Of a DNA stretch of 64,000 bases, positions 43,261-54,574 are shown in pieces (within the stretch, counting starts at the first letter, position 1; every line of letters begins with the position of its first letter). The notes under the pieces were generated by a model, which was not told where the DNA came from, ran no database searches, and was given only the letters and a program-made list of their open reading frames with translations. Source of the DNA: Chinchilla lanigera. Taxonomy: Eukaryota; Chordata; Mammalia; Rodentia; Chinchillidae. The stretch is taken from positions 12,136,482-12,200,481 of the forward strand of contig NW_004955469.1 of NCBI RefSeq assembly GCF_000276665.1. The letters are read 5' to 3'. Made by a program: the position numbers and the translations under genes.

Positions 43261-45590
43261 AGTCTGATGGGCTTTGGTTCTCCCCCAGACCCCCACCCAG
43301 CCAACTGGAGCCCCTCCTTGTGCTGCTGGCTTCCTACTACTGAAATTCACCTGCCAGTCTCACCCAGATTGATAACATTTTAACCTCAGGCTTAACACTT
43401 CAGCCCCACACAGCTGCTCTGAACTACAATGGCACCCTGCCATGCTTCTCATAGGGTAACTATTAATCACATGCCTTCTCCACCTCTGAGGTTTTAGGCT
43501 TATTGAAGGCAAGAACCTTGCCCTATGTTTACATAGCTTGCCAGTAGTCACTGAGACCAGCCAACTCCACTCACACACCACACCCGTCCTGGCTCAACTG
43601 CTCTTACTCAGCACCCCAGGCAGCTCCCAGGGTCCTCTCACTGGATCCCAACCTGCTTTTGTCCTGCTCCTGCTCCACCTGACTCCCACTCTTGGGCTGA
43701 CCACCCCTCTAAGAGTTATCTGGGCTCTGTAGTTTGGCTCAAACTTGACCCTTTGCTGTCCCTACTTCTAACCTCACTTGAAAGACCCCAGTCCTTGCCC
43801 TGACATTTCATAACCCTGTTGTCCAGACCCTTATAATTAATGTCATAATGAACATTCGTGAAGACATCATGTGAGTGTGTGTGTTTATAATTTCCATATG
43901 ATGAAGTCACTATGGCAAAGAAATGGAAATCAACTAGAGCTAACATCTCTGGAGTTGTGGTCCTGCTTTTCCCGTCAGCCAAATGATGCCTGCCCACTTC
44001 CTGGGAGAAAAGAAAACAAGAGTTGTACATCTGCTCTAACAGGCTGACATACTAAATACTGGCTGGGCAATGAGGGAGGTCCTGAACTTGGGGAAGGCAG
44101 AAGCTAATGCAATCTCTGAGGTCATCAGGATCTGACCCATACACACTCTGTAACACTTCTTGTGGAGGCCTGGTCACTACATGTTTGAGCTAGGGACTGG
44201 CTGGGAGCCTGTGAGATTCCCACAGCCCTGAGAAGCCAGGCCTGGAGGAGATCTCTCTGGTATTCCTACAAGCAGGGGGGAAAGAGGGGGTTGGTGTGCT
44301 GTCACCATTCTGAACGGTACCATAGTCAAAGGGTCCCAAGCCATGGAGCTGGGCTTCCACAGAGCCTGCCTCCACCCACCTTGGGGGGACCACACTTCTG
44401 CGTTCCTGTCGTACCTGCCTGCTGAGACCCTCCCACCAGAGCCAAGCTCTGTGCTAGGCACAGGAAATGTCATGATGGAAGAGACTGGGAGTCCTTGCCC
44501 GCCCAGAGCGTACAAGGTTTGCAGAGAGTGAAACAAGGGGTGGCAATGGGGTGAGACAAGATGGTCGCTGTGACCCTGAAAGCATACAGGCGTCCAGGAG
44601 GACTTAGAGAAAAAGCCTGCTGGACCAGGGCTAGAGTTAGTCATGGTTGACATCCTGGAAAAGACACGTTTGAGGGAAAGCTGGTGTTTTAATGACCACT
44701 CACCAGAGAAAGAAAATCACCTACCAGGAACTGAGAAGGCCCTGCTAGTTAGAACATAGATGAGGAAGGGGTAGAGGACAATGAGGCTTGGGCAGTGAGA
44801 GGTTCCCAGCAATGGGCTTGATGGGTCAGCACTTAGTACTCACTTCCTCACTCCTTTCCTGGCTCAAGGATCAGACTTTTTTAAATCTCTCTGTAGGACC
44901 TACTATGGTTCTTTGCATATAGGAAGTGCACAATTAATTATTGTGTAGTAGTTGACCAAGGACAAGGGGTTAATGAAGGGTTAGGAAGCTGGTTCTACAT
45001 AAAGGCCCTTAGGAAATTACAGCATCAACTTGGAGCCACATGATCTATAGGTTTATGGCCCTGCTGTTGCTATTTAATAACTAAAATAAATACTCGTTAA
45101 AAACTAATAGGAATGTGTAAAATCAGCACTGGCAAAATCTCAATTGGCAGGCAGGAAAGCCTGGCTCCTTGAAACCTGCCCTGTTCCATGGTCAAAACAT
45201 GCTCAGGATAGAGATCCAAAGGTGAAAAGTCATTTGCTTCTGGGAGCAAGAAACTGATGCAAAGCCAATGCAGCAGGTTTGCACTCTCTAGGGCAAATGA
45301 CACGGCACCCTCCGGTCCCTGTGGATAGCCAGCTAAAATTATTTCACAAACACATCCATGGCAATAGGAGTCCAGAGAGGCAGCCAGTTCTAGCAGAGGT
45401 CACTGGGGAAAGTTATAGGACCCTAATCTTGAGCTAGGGTTGAGCTTCAATCAGGGGAGACCAAGACTTTCCTGAACTATCTTTCAAAAGCCCACTGGCC
45501 TTGCAGCCCTCCTTCTAGTCATCCTCTTTCCCCCTCTCCTTGCCTGCCTTTACCACTTAGCTGGTCATTGCTTCTCAACACATTGTCTTC
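43261..45590. other. Unassigned non-coding stretch
   Basis: About 2.3 kb. 44900-44962 (GACCTACTATGGTTCTTTGCATATAGG..) may be an L2 end. A minus-strand frame of 158 codons (44177-44653) overlaps frames on the plus strand and has no domain. Nothing else is recognised. Confidence 0.4.
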
Positions 45591-45594
45591 ACCT

Positions 45595-45641
<47 letters not shown>
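45595..45641 (+). repeat. (CA)n microsatellite
   Basis: An uninterrupted run of about 23 AC units, likely polymorphic. Confidence 0.98.
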
Positions 45642-45643
<2 letters not shown>

Positions 45644-45879
45644 CTATCAGAGCCAAACACTTCTGTACCAAACAGCTGTGTCCATCCATTTCTCAGCAAC
45701 CTAGAAATGCTAACTGCAGAAAATCTTTTTTTCTGGTTAAACAACTTCTTCTTCTACTTGCTTCTCTTCCCTTCCCCTCCTCTATCTCCTTCCCAGTTCC
45801 TTCTTCTGCCCCTCCTTCCCTCTATCCCTCCATGGTTTTGTTTAGGAGTTGACTGTGTTTTCTAGAAACACAGCACAGA
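45642..45879. other. Unassigned, pyrimidine-rich
   Basis: CT-rich unique sequence, no gene or repeat recognised. Confidence 0.4.
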
Positions 45880-46560
45880 AAGAAATTCCTCAGAGGCAAT
45901 GCAATAAATTATCTGAGTTATGCATGAATGATGGAGCCCTTGGGTAGGAGACATGAGGAATGCTGATCATGGAAAAATAAAATTCAGGAGGCCAAATTTT
46001 ACAGCGAGCAATTAGTATTAAATAAGAATATATCGTGGGCAACAGGCCATTGGAAACTGGCCGCCCAGCCTCCTTTTGGTAACTTGGGTTTACTAAATGG
46101 AACATAATGATATGTAACCAAAACACTGGAAGACCATTTCTTTGGTGAAGACATCCAGCCAGCAAACACAGTGGAAAAATAGGAGCGATACCTTTCACTC
46201 TGGGAGTGTTTTCACTTTTAAATCTTCCATGGGTATAAGAGGACAGACCGCAGAGCCCTGGAAAACCGTGCTAGTCCAGAGGTTCAGTGGGAAAAGTTCT
46301 CTGACTCCACTGAGCTGGGTGCAAATAAAACTGTCACTTTTAAAGAGAGAAAGCTGGCTATTGTTTGGTTAAATATTTGTATTTGTGAAACGTCTGTCTC
46401 GCGTTAGCAAAGGAATTTTTAAAATAAAAATGTACGTTTTCATCTGGATGATTGCTTGGTGCTGTGCCCTCCTCAGTGGGAGGCTGAAGAGAAAAACTAT
46501 TTGGGTGACAAAATGGGAAAAATTAGTCACCGGTGATTCACAGACACTATAAATATGTGG
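45880..46560. promoter_or_regulatory. Candidate enhancer-like block (POU, homeobox and A/T-rich sites)
   Basis: About 680 bp with no recognised repeat. TATGCATGA (45919) is POU/octamer-like, CAATTAG (46009) homeodomain-like, and CTATAAATATG (46547) MEF2/SRF-like. Isolated CpGs (GAGCGATACC, GTCTCGCGTTAGC, CACCGGTGATTC) persist, which is unusual in neutral AT-rich DNA. Confidence 0.35.
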
Positions 46561-47025
46561 CTATATTGTTCTTTTATTTACAATCCAACTAGAACGAGAT
46601 GTCTGGAGGAAGCAGGAAGACACACAAGCTGTGCCAGAGCAGAGGGGGCCCACTGCAGGTCTGGCAGGGTGCAGAACACTCCCTACCCCCAAGCCCCCAA
46701 CCTCCCAACCAGGCCCCTCTATCTCAGTGCTGGGTACATGGGACCAGCTCCTGAGGTCCCTCCAAAGCCTTCTTCTGGGCTTTAAAGATGGGACTAGTGA
46801 CCACCCTCATGTCCTCCATAAGCTGTCTGTGCTGCCATGGGGCGGCCCCATAGGTTGACGCTCGCTTTCCTGGGTGGACGCACAGGGGTGAACATTTTGA
46901 TTGTTTTGCCATATCCTAAGCTGGGGAGAAAAGGAAAAGCAAGAATGAGGGGGGACTGTTGGCTGGCAAAGTTCTACTACCTGCTCTTCTCAATTTCAGA
47001 AATTCTCCAAATCCTCCCCCACCCC

Positions 47026-47026
<1 letters not shown>
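46561..47026. other. Unassigned non-coding stretch
   Basis: No gene or repeat recognised. Confidence 0.4.

Positions 47027-47087
<61 letters not shown>
47027..47087 (+). repeat. (CT)n(CA)n compound microsatellite
   Basis: CT units to about 47053, then CA units to 47087. Confidence 0.98.
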
Positions 47088-47089
<2 letters not shown>

Positions 47090-48199
47090 CATCATTGATT
47101 CATGCAGCATCCATCCATCAAGTGTCTTGAGCCGCTATGAGCACTGAACAGCGGGAACAGCCCAGCTTGCTCTACCCTGGTGGCTCTTTCTGCCTCAGCA
47201 CTTACCCAGCAGTGGCAGTGCAGTGAGGGCACCTGGACTGGAAGCCCCTCCAAAGTGGCAGCACATAGGAGGTGCATCTAGTCCTCCTGGAGGTTAGGAA
47301 AGGTTCCCCAGAGTAAGGAAAGTTTCAGCCTAACCATGTGAGAGTTTAGATGACACATGGCACAGAGCCCCAGTGCGGGCAAACAGAGGCAAAGGAAGCA
47401 AGTCCAAACTGCAGGAAGGGTTGCCTCCTTGGTTTGAAGCAGAAGTCAGTGAGGAAATGCTCAGATGCGGGGGGAACAGCAGGGATGGGAACCCTCCCAG
47501 ACCTCGTCGTGGTGCCCTCAGAACTGGGGAGCAAGTGTCTCATCCAGGGCTCATATTCTATCATCAAGATTGTTTTTTCTACACCTTTTACCCTCTGACT
47601 CCCTCCCTTGCAGGCCTCAGGGAATCCACATTCAGCATTGAAGTATAGGAAAATGGACTAGAGCAGGAAAGTTTGTATCAGGAGGCCAAGAAGTACGAAT
47701 GGTACTTGGCAGGTGAGGATATGAATCCTGAAAATGAGTCAAAGACTAGGAGGTCAAATCAAGAGAATGGGCCCAGTGAGCACCACCAGTGTAATCCCAA
47801 GCCCATACCTACGGAGCATCGACCCTGACCGACTCAGTTAGGTAAGGAGTCCAGGTCAGAGTCACGCCTGGAGGAACAGCCCCCAGTGCTGAGGCTAAAA
47901 ACACTGAATTGCAGGCTTGTAGATCCCCTCTGTAGACAAGCTTTGGCCCTTCATAGAGCTTCACGTTCAGCTGAGGATTGACTAACCCCTCTTCAAGGGT
48001 TAGAGGACTGTGAGCCAAGGAATAAAAACATCCAGGACATCCTCTCCTGACACCTGACTCACAGCCTTCCTCTTTCCCCGCGTGTTTGCCCCATCCCAGG
48101 TGATTTCTGCATCCATACAGATGACTTTCATCATCCCCTGGTCTTCTATCACTTTGTCTGCAACCCCGACCCGTACGCACAGCCACACTTCGGTACTGC
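47088..48199. other. Unassigned non-coding stretch
   Basis: About 1.1 kb. Frames at 47346-47648 and 47809-48275 overlap on both strands. No repeats recognised. Confidence 0.4.
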
Positions 48200-48400
48200 A
48201 CCCAGAGTGTGCACACAGGAACCGTGCTTCAGGCAGGTCAGTCCTGGTTCTGCCACTGACTGTAAACTCGAGCAAGTTAACTCACTTTTCTGCGCCTCCC
48301 AATGAGAAAGTAGTAGAATCTGTATCGCCCCTGCTGTGGGGGTACAGAGTTTATGTGACACACGGCACATAGCGCTCCATAAATAGTATTATTAATAGAC
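48200..48400 (+). repeat. MIR SINE
   Basis: AGTCCTGGTTCTGCCACTGACTGTAAACTCGAGCAAGTTAACTCACTTTTCTGCGCCTCCC, then GCACATAGCGCTCCATAAATAGTATTATTAAT follow MIR nearly to its end. Confidence 0.85.
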
Positions 48401-48855
48401 TGGTGCATTCGTCCAATGACACAGTGCTATTTCTCCAGTTAAGCACAAAGCCTGGAGGAGAGCATGCAATTTCTGTTTGTTGAATGAGTGGATTTTGTCA
48501 TCATTATGAACTGCTTTGTGCTTGGAATTAAAATTGAAGCTAAAATATCCACTTCTCTAGCCACAATCTTTATTTTTCCCACAAGAGTCTCTTTTAATCT
48601 CCCTTCCTCCTAATTCACTCCTTCCTTTCCCAGCCAGGACCCCAGAAGCCAGCTTTTCCCCAGCCATGTTAACAGGCTCCTTATCTGCTGGCCACGCTCC
48701 CTGCAGACTCTGGCCTGGATTGCTCCTGACCCACCACCTCAGGCCATGCCCTGTGCCCTCCTGCCCACACCCAGCCTCCCTTTCCTGCACCAGCACACTC
48801 CCACTTTTGTTTACAGTAGATAATCTCTTCTCCTTTGCTGAGAAGAAACGTCAAG
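48401..48855. other. Unassigned stretch, possible L2 end at 48405-48500
   Basis: GCTATTTCTCCAGTTAAGCAC...TTTCTGTTTGTTGAATGAGTGG recalls an L2 3' end. The rest is unassigned. Confidence 0.35.
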
Positions 48856-49200
48856 TACTATAATTTGGATCTGAAATGTCCTCCAAAGGCCCGTGTGCTA
48901 GTTAGTCCTCAGCTTGGCATTAATGAGAGGTGGGGAAACCTTTAAGAGGTGGGGTCTAATGGGAGGTCTTCAGGTCAATGGAGACACGCCCTTCACCCTC
49001 CCTGTCCCTCTCTCTTTGTGTTCCAGGTCATGAGGTGAGCAGCTTCACTCTGACACATGCTGTCACCATGATGTGCTGCCCATCCCTCGGAGGCTTAAAG
49101 CCAATGGGTCCACCGAAGCATGGACTGAACCCTCAGATCTGTGAGCCAAAATGAACATTTTCTCTTCAATTTTTCTTATAGTACTAGAAAACTAACACAC
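48856..49200 (+). mobile_element. MaLR-type solo LTR
   Basis: TACTATAATTTGGATCTGAAATGTCCTCCAAAGGCCCGTGTGC, GAGGTGGGGTCTAATGGGAGG, TGTGAGCCAAAATGAACATTTTC and CTAGAAAACTAACACA are MST/MT-like landmarks at start, middle and end. Confidence 0.8.
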
Positions 49201-49449
49201 CAAACAAAATTTTCCCAAATTTCAGTCTCCCCACAACTACAAATTTCCCTATGTTTTCCCTTACTTTGCCTATGACAGGCAACTTTCTCCATTGTTAACT
49301 CCTTTCTCTCAGGTGCAGCTCCTCAGCACACAGACCCCTCTTCCCTTTGGGGAGCAGGACTGGAGCAGCTGGGATGAGAGTGGTATGGCTTCCCAGTTTT
49401 CTGGGAAGATCTTTTTGGATTGTCCTGATTCTTAGAGCCACGGTAATGT
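49201..49449. other. Unassigned spacer
   Basis: No gene or repeat recognised. Confidence 0.4.
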
Positions 49450-50620
49450 CTTACCTACTGTCCAAAATAAAGATATAAATAAAATCAACCAGAATCTGGA
49501 CAGAACCCCAAATGAACTAATAGTAATAAATAAGCTTAACTCTATTACAAATAAGCGTATAACCACACTTAAGGGGTATGGAGAAGAAAAGAATTAACCT
49601 AAGTACTTTCAAAAACCAACATTTGACTATGGGCTATCAAGCTAAATACAAAAGAGAACTACACAGACAGGCTGTCTTCCCAAGTACATTATTTCCCACA
49701 GAGACTTTTAACATTAAATGCATAACAGAACCGAGCAAGTACTGATACACAGCACATAAGGAGAGCTACACTTCTCACTGAGAAAGAAAAGAGTTACAAA
49801 TAGAGGAAATGGGGACACTGACATGAGCTCTATAGCATTAGATTGGAATTAAAGGTATTAGTGTGAACTTGATTTTAATACATATATGTATACAGAGGGC
49901 TAATTATGGAAATATAGATGAGTATGATTGTAACAAATATTATATATATATATATATATATATCCCCAAGCTCTGTCATTTGAGAGGTGTGAGTGGAGTG
50001 GCACCCCAGGTCTTGGTTTCTAAGTGCCATTTTGCAATTTTAAAAAACCCCAGACCTGGAGCAAGCAAGTACAAAATGAGTGAGAGGCATCCAGTGGGGC
50101 CGCCAGTATGGAGCAGGACAAAGTGACGGGTGTGCCCCCATGGCCCGCCAGAGCGGCCAACCGAAGGGAGCTCCCAGGAGCCACACCTGGGACAAGACCA
50201 GCACAGATAGCCACCAGGAAGAGGGAAATCTTCCATACGATAGAATTCCAATTAATAAATACAGAAGAAATGATGAAAGCAGAAAGCCATCGTTGGGCAA
50301 ACACTTCAGTAATAATGGTGTGTTGACAGCAAATAAGTATTCACACACCTGAATAAATTAATCAGAATTTACTTATGAGACCCTGGATTGGATCCTGAAA
50401 CAGAGGAAAAAGCCAAGACCCTGATGGTGGTCAAATCTCATCATGTATCAGTGTCAGTTTTCTAGCTTTGAGTATTGTACGATGCTTGCCTACAATTAGG
50501 AACGTGTTACATGCAATTAGAGAAAGCGGGGTAAAGGCCTAAAGGAAATAGGTATTATAGTTTCTGCAACTTTTTCGTAAACCTAAAATTACTTCCAAGA
50601 CAATTTTCACAAAAGACTCT
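49450..50620 (+). mobile_element. L1ME-type 3' UTR (sense)
   Basis: The right part is firm: TTGGATCCTGAAACAGAGGAAAAAGCC, TAGCTTTGAGTATTGTACGATGC, GAAATAGGTATTATAGTTTCTGCAACTTTTTCGTAAACCTAAAATTAC is the standard L1ME-type terminal 3' UTR. The part to the left, including GC-rich 50090-50220 with several CpGs, seems continuous with it but I assign it with less certainty. The frames across 49976-50352 overlap in four registers and are not coding. Confidence 0.55.
49937..49963 (+). repeat. (TA)n microsatellite
   Basis: AT-dinucleotide run inside the L1ME-like region. Confidence 0.95.
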
Positions 50621-51039
50621 CCTAGTCCTTAAAAAGGACACAAAAACTTTCCTTCCCCATGTGTTGCTATGGAACCCTGCATCTCTTTCTCTCTTTTCCT
50701 AGTCAAGGGTCCTCAAAGAGTTGTCTGTATGCTATGCCTCTGTTTTCTGCCTCTCATTCGCCCCTCTTCTCTGTGTAGCTGGGTTTCCACCCACAGTTCC
50801 CTGTGTAGTCTGTGCTGGCAAAGATTTTGAAGGGCCATTGCTCCCTGTAAAGATTGTGGATCCCCAAGTCTTTCTTTCTTGACCACTTGTCTTGCTGGGG
50901 GTCATTTTCCATTTCCCCTTTGTCTCTCAGTTATGTTGTACTAGATAGTCCTCAGTGTCCTAATTGATATTCCCTCTCCTCTGCTTACTCTGTATTCACT
51001 TCTGGGAAATTTTCAGCTATTCGCATGATTATTTACCTT
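50621..51039. other. Unassigned, possibly 5' part of the L2
   Basis: CT-rich sequence that may continue the L2 to its right; no clear landmarks. Confidence 0.35.
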
Positions 51040-51765
51040 CCCTCAATGCTTCTGACCCAGTGATCTATATTTCCGATTCCCATCACTCTCACATTGCAGA
51101 TCCATCTATGAATGGCTTTGCTACACACTGTCTCCTGTGAACTCACCCTCTTTTCCTCCAGTTATGATCTCTGGCTTATGGAGATGCCACCATCCACCTA
51201 GTTTCCAAACCAAAAACCTGGACTCCTTGCTGTCCCTCACATTGCAGATAGACAGCTTGCTGACTGTCCATCTGGAACACTTCTCCATTCCTCTCATTCC
51301 CTGCCACCACCCAAGTTGAGGCCTTCCCCTTCTCTGGCCAGAACCATGGAAACAGCCGCCTACATGGCCTTCTACCTCTGGCTTCACCCACCAGCGCTTC
51401 CTGTATGTTGCGGCCAAAGCTAACCACTGCCTTCCTTAAAACCTTCGCTGGCTCTCAGAATAAAGCCAAAACATCTTAATACGTTGTCAGAGTTGTCCGT
51501 AATGTAGCCACCAGCCCCCACCTACCGCTTCAGTTCCATCTCTCACTGTTCTTTCCTTAATCTTAATTCTCCAGGGGCGCCACACCACTGCTGGGAAGCA
51601 CAACAACACATTGATGACCCCAAAATAAGACCCCCAGGCTCTCTATCTTATCCCTCTGTTTTTTTGTTTTTCCTCCACTGTACTTATCATAATCTGTGAT
51701 GATCTGGTCAACTGTCCATTCATTTATTTATTGTCTGTTGCCATAATATAAGCTCTATGCAAACA
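51040..51765 (+). mobile_element. L2 LINE 3' part
   Basis: CTTGCTGTCCCTCACATTGC, CTTCCTTAAAACCTTCGCTGGCTCTCAGAATAAAGCCAAAACATCTTAATAC, GTCCGTAATGTAGCCACCAGCCCCCACCTACC is the L2 ORF2 end and 3' UTR (consensus AAAACCTTCAGTGGCTCCCCATTGCC...AAAGTCCAAACTCCTTA). It is too old for an open frame. Confidence 0.75.
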
Positions 51766-51774
51766 AGCATTTTA

Positions 51775-52240
51775 AAAACTGATAAACTGTATAGGACATA
51801 ATTTACCATTTTAATCACTTTAAGTGTACAAGTTAGCAGTATTAAGTGTATTCAGTGTTGTCCATCTACCATCACTATTCACTTCCAGAACTTTTTCATC
51901 AATCAAACAAGAGTTCCATACTCATTAAATACTAACTCCTCGTCACCCCTGCTCCTAGGCCCTGATAACCACTACTCCATCTTCTGTCTGTGAATTTGCC
52001 TGTTCTAGGTTCCTCACGCAGTACTTGTCCTTTCATGTCTAGCTTATCTCACTCAGTGTCATGTTTTCAAGGTTCATCTAGCTATGTTGTAGCACGTTTC
52101 ACTCCTTTCAATCATTAGATTTTAAATCATATGGATATTCGCTGCATTTTGTGTATCCACTTATCCGTTAATGGGCCTGGGAGCTATGCCCACATTTGGC
52201 TATCAGTACTGCTTCTATCTGTGGGTGTAAAAGTAGTAGC
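51775..52240 (-). mobile_element. L1M 3' end (antisense)
   Basis: TTTACCATTTTAATCACTTTAAGTGTACAAG, CAGAACTTTTTCATCAATCAAAC, GGCCCTGATAACCACTACTCC, TCTAGCTTATCTCACTCAGTGTC, TTTCAAGGTTCATCTAGC, ATCCACTTATCCGTTAATGGGCC follow reversed L1M. Confidence 0.85.
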
Positions 52241-52554
52241 TAAAAACAGGAGTCTTCTCACCAGTAATCCTCCAACATTTGGAGCAGTGCTGGTACCCTA
52301 GGGCTCAACCAGTACTCATTTGTACAACCTGACCTGTATTCACACCACTTCCCCTGTCTAGAAAACTCCCCCTTCTATTTTTTGAAGAAATCGTCTTTAT
52401 CCTTGTAAAACATTTTACTTTCCCCAAGGCACCTTTCCTGACAAACAACCAATCAAACCCCCCCAAACATGCACATGCATATGTATACATGCTTCCCAGT
52501 ACTATCATTGTACCATATGTCATACTGGAGTTACGCACTTACTGTAGTTTATTT
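52241..52554. other. Unassigned non-coding stretch
   Basis: No gene or repeat recognised; may be further L2-related sequence. Confidence 0.4.
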
Positions 52555-52700
52555 GATGGTATATCTGTCTCTTTCTAGACTACGAATCTTTGAGAGCAGG
52601 AATGTTGTCCTAGGTACCTCTGTGACTTCTAAACTTAGACAGTGCCTCAGAAACAGTAGGTTGATAAGTAAGTTAATGATTGATTGAATAAATGAATTAA
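52555..52700 (+). repeat. L2 3'-end fragment
   Basis: TCTAGACTACGAATCTTTGAGAGCAGGAATGTTGTC, then CAGTGCCTCAGAAACAGTAGGTTGATAAG and GATTGAATAAATGAATTAA match the L2 terminal GAGGGCAGGGA...AATAAATG. Confidence 0.7.
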
Positions 52701-52784
52701 TCCCTTATGTCTTCCATAGTCTTTATTCTATATCCACCCAGAGAAATGACACTCTGGCTATCCTTTTCTTTAGTTGTTGTAATC
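52690..52784 (+). repeat. Local duplicated segment, copy 1
   Basis: Shares TGAATTAATC..TTATGTCT.CCATAGTCTTTAT and GATA/AATGACACTCT.GCTAT.CTTTTCTTTAGTT with 53310-53396, about 620 bp away in the same orientation. Confidence 0.8.
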
Positions 52785-52816
52785 ACTGTAGAATTTGTTA
52801 AAGTAAAAGCAAGAAA

Positions 52817-52945
52817 AGCTGTGCGTTGTGGCACACGCCTGTAATCCCAGCACTGAGGAGGCTGAGGCAGGGGGATCCTTGCGAGTTTGAGGCCAACCTG
52901 TACTACAGAGTGAGACTCTGTCTCAAAAGAAAAATTAAAACAAGA
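52817..52945 (+). mobile_element. B1-like SINE
   Basis: GCTGTGCGTTGTGGCACACGCCTGTAATCCCAGCAC, GAGGCTGAGGCAGGGGGATCC, GTGAGACTCTGTCTCAAAAG in order. It separates duplicated copy 1 from the L1 to the right. Confidence 0.93.
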
Positions 52946-53026
52946 AAGAGAAAGTTCCTATGCCCAGATCTGATGGACAAGCAGTAGGGTGAAGTGACTA
53001 TATTCCCCACTTACACTTGTCCCAGC

Positions 53027-53590
53027 ATAACTTCTTTTTATAGAGTTATAAAAATTATATATATTTATGGGTTACACTGTGATAAATCAGTACATGTATA
53101 CAATGTAGAGTTACAAAATGAGGATAATTAGCATTTTTATCTCTTTAAACATGCATCATTTTTCTGTGCTGGGAATCTTTGAGCTCTTGTCTTCTAGTTC
53201 TCTATAAAATATGTAATATGTTATCGTGAACTACAGTCACCCTGCTATGCTGGAGAACATATACCTTTTTTCTACTATGGAGCAGTATTTTGGTATCTGT
53301 CATCCACCTGATGAATTAATCTTTTATGTCTACCATAGTCTTTATATCCAACCAGGGAGATAACACTCTAGCTATTCTTTTCTTTAGTTATTGATTCTAC
53401 CTTCCTGCTTCTATCCTCCTTCCCCCTCCCCTCCCTAACCTCTAACACCCACTATTTTACTTCTATGGTGTTGTCTTTTGCTTCTATATATGATCCAAAG
53501 CCCTAACATAACTTTTAATGACTTTCCTTTTCACTTTTAGAGTGTCCTCATTTGGAATCATACATGACATGACCATCTTACACAGAGGAC
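53027..53590 (-). mobile_element. L1MA/L1MB 3' UTR (antisense)
   Basis: AAAATTATATATATTTATGGGTTACACTGTG, CAGTACATGTATACAATGTAGAG, GTGAACTACAGTCACCCTGCTATGC and TTTAGAGTGTCCTCATTTGGAATCATACATGAC are reversed L1MA/MB landmarks. Copy 2 of the local duplication (53310-53396) lies inside it. Confidence 0.8.
53310..53396 (+). repeat. Local duplicated segment, copy 2
   Basis: See copy 1 at 52690. It interrupts the expected L1 3' UTR order, so it was probably inserted there or copied from the left. Confidence 0.8.
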
Positions 53591-54373
53591 AACACTAACT
53601 TTTATTAACCCTCCACCTAGGAAGTGATGCCCTCACTGCAGGGCAGCAGGCTCATACCTTAGGCTTCTCACTTGATGGCTCCCTCCAGATTTCCAGCCCC
53701 TAGTAGTGCCACTACTTACAGGAGTTTTCTGGACGCTGTAGAAAGCTATTCTGCCTGAGTGCACCACAACTGACAGCGGTAGGGAATGACACCTGCTGGG
53801 AGGTGCCCTCTAGTAACGACAGAAGGGGTCTGTGTATACACAGCCCACCAAGCACACACTTTAGGAAGGGACAGGTCTATAGCATGTTGTGCAGGATTTC
53901 CCAGAATTTCTCCATAAGATTATGTTGCCGTTGTCCAACATAGTACCCATTTGATAACCTGGCACACTTGTACAAGTTTCACTAACAGGTTTTAATCCTT
54001 TGTCTGCTGCTCCACTGTTTCCACTCCCTCCTTCCCCTGCACTGCCAAGTAAACTCCTGTCCTTGAGTCTCTGTCTCAGGGACTTGTTCTGAGAGAAATC
54101 AAATGGAGACACTGAACTACCTGGTTCCTTCCCCAGGGTGTAAGGAACCTTCTTATCTTCCTTTACCCACTTTCTGAACTCCGTTCTCTCCTACAACCCT
54201 GTCCCCACTAGCCTTCTTCCTTCCCCTCCTACACAGTTCTTCCAGGACCCAGGTCTTCTTCCCCTCTGTGTGGTGCATGGACGAGTTGCCAGTGGGTTGC
54301 AGTGGACACAGGTCCTTGGCTGAGGTCTGCTGCTGGGCAAGCCTGTCTCAGGGCACTTACCTTTGCCTTAGAC
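53591..54373. other. Unassigned non-coding stretch
   Basis: About 0.78 kb. A CTCF-like motif reads TTACTAGAGGGCACC on the minus strand at 53802-53816. No repeat recognised. Confidence 0.4.
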
Positions 54374-54566
54374 TGGTGATGCAGAACCTTTTAGAAACTG
54401 AGTGCCAAACTGCAACCCAAAACCCACTTATTTATCACGAAGTGCCAACACCACAATTCAGCCTGAATACTGACATTTTAGGTTACTAAAAACATCTCAT
54501 ACATTAATATCTTTTGTCATAAAAGAAAAACACAGTAATATGCATCCCACAGGTTCACCACCACTG
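54374..54566 (+). mobile_element. Non-autonomous hAT-superfamily mini-transposon (copy 2)
   Basis: It has the same 193-bp length, order and termini as copy 1 (TGGTGATGCAGAACC to GGTTCACCACCACTG), and shares internal CAAAACCCACTTATTTAT, AAGTGCCAACAC and CATAAAAGAAAAACA-like blocks. Target duplications CCTTAGAC (54366-54373) and CCCTAGAC (54567-54574) match at seven of eight positions. By eye the two copies are roughly three quarters identical, so they inserted well before the present. Confidence 0.85.
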
Positions 54567-54574
54567 CCCTAGAC

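Noticed and set aside
44177..44653. 158-codon minus-strand frame
   Set aside because: Overlapped by frames on both strands; no domain.
49976..50352. Cluster of overlapping frames resembling a retrocopy
   Set aside because: Four registers are open on both strands, and the region runs into an L1ME 3' UTR; no parent gene recognised.
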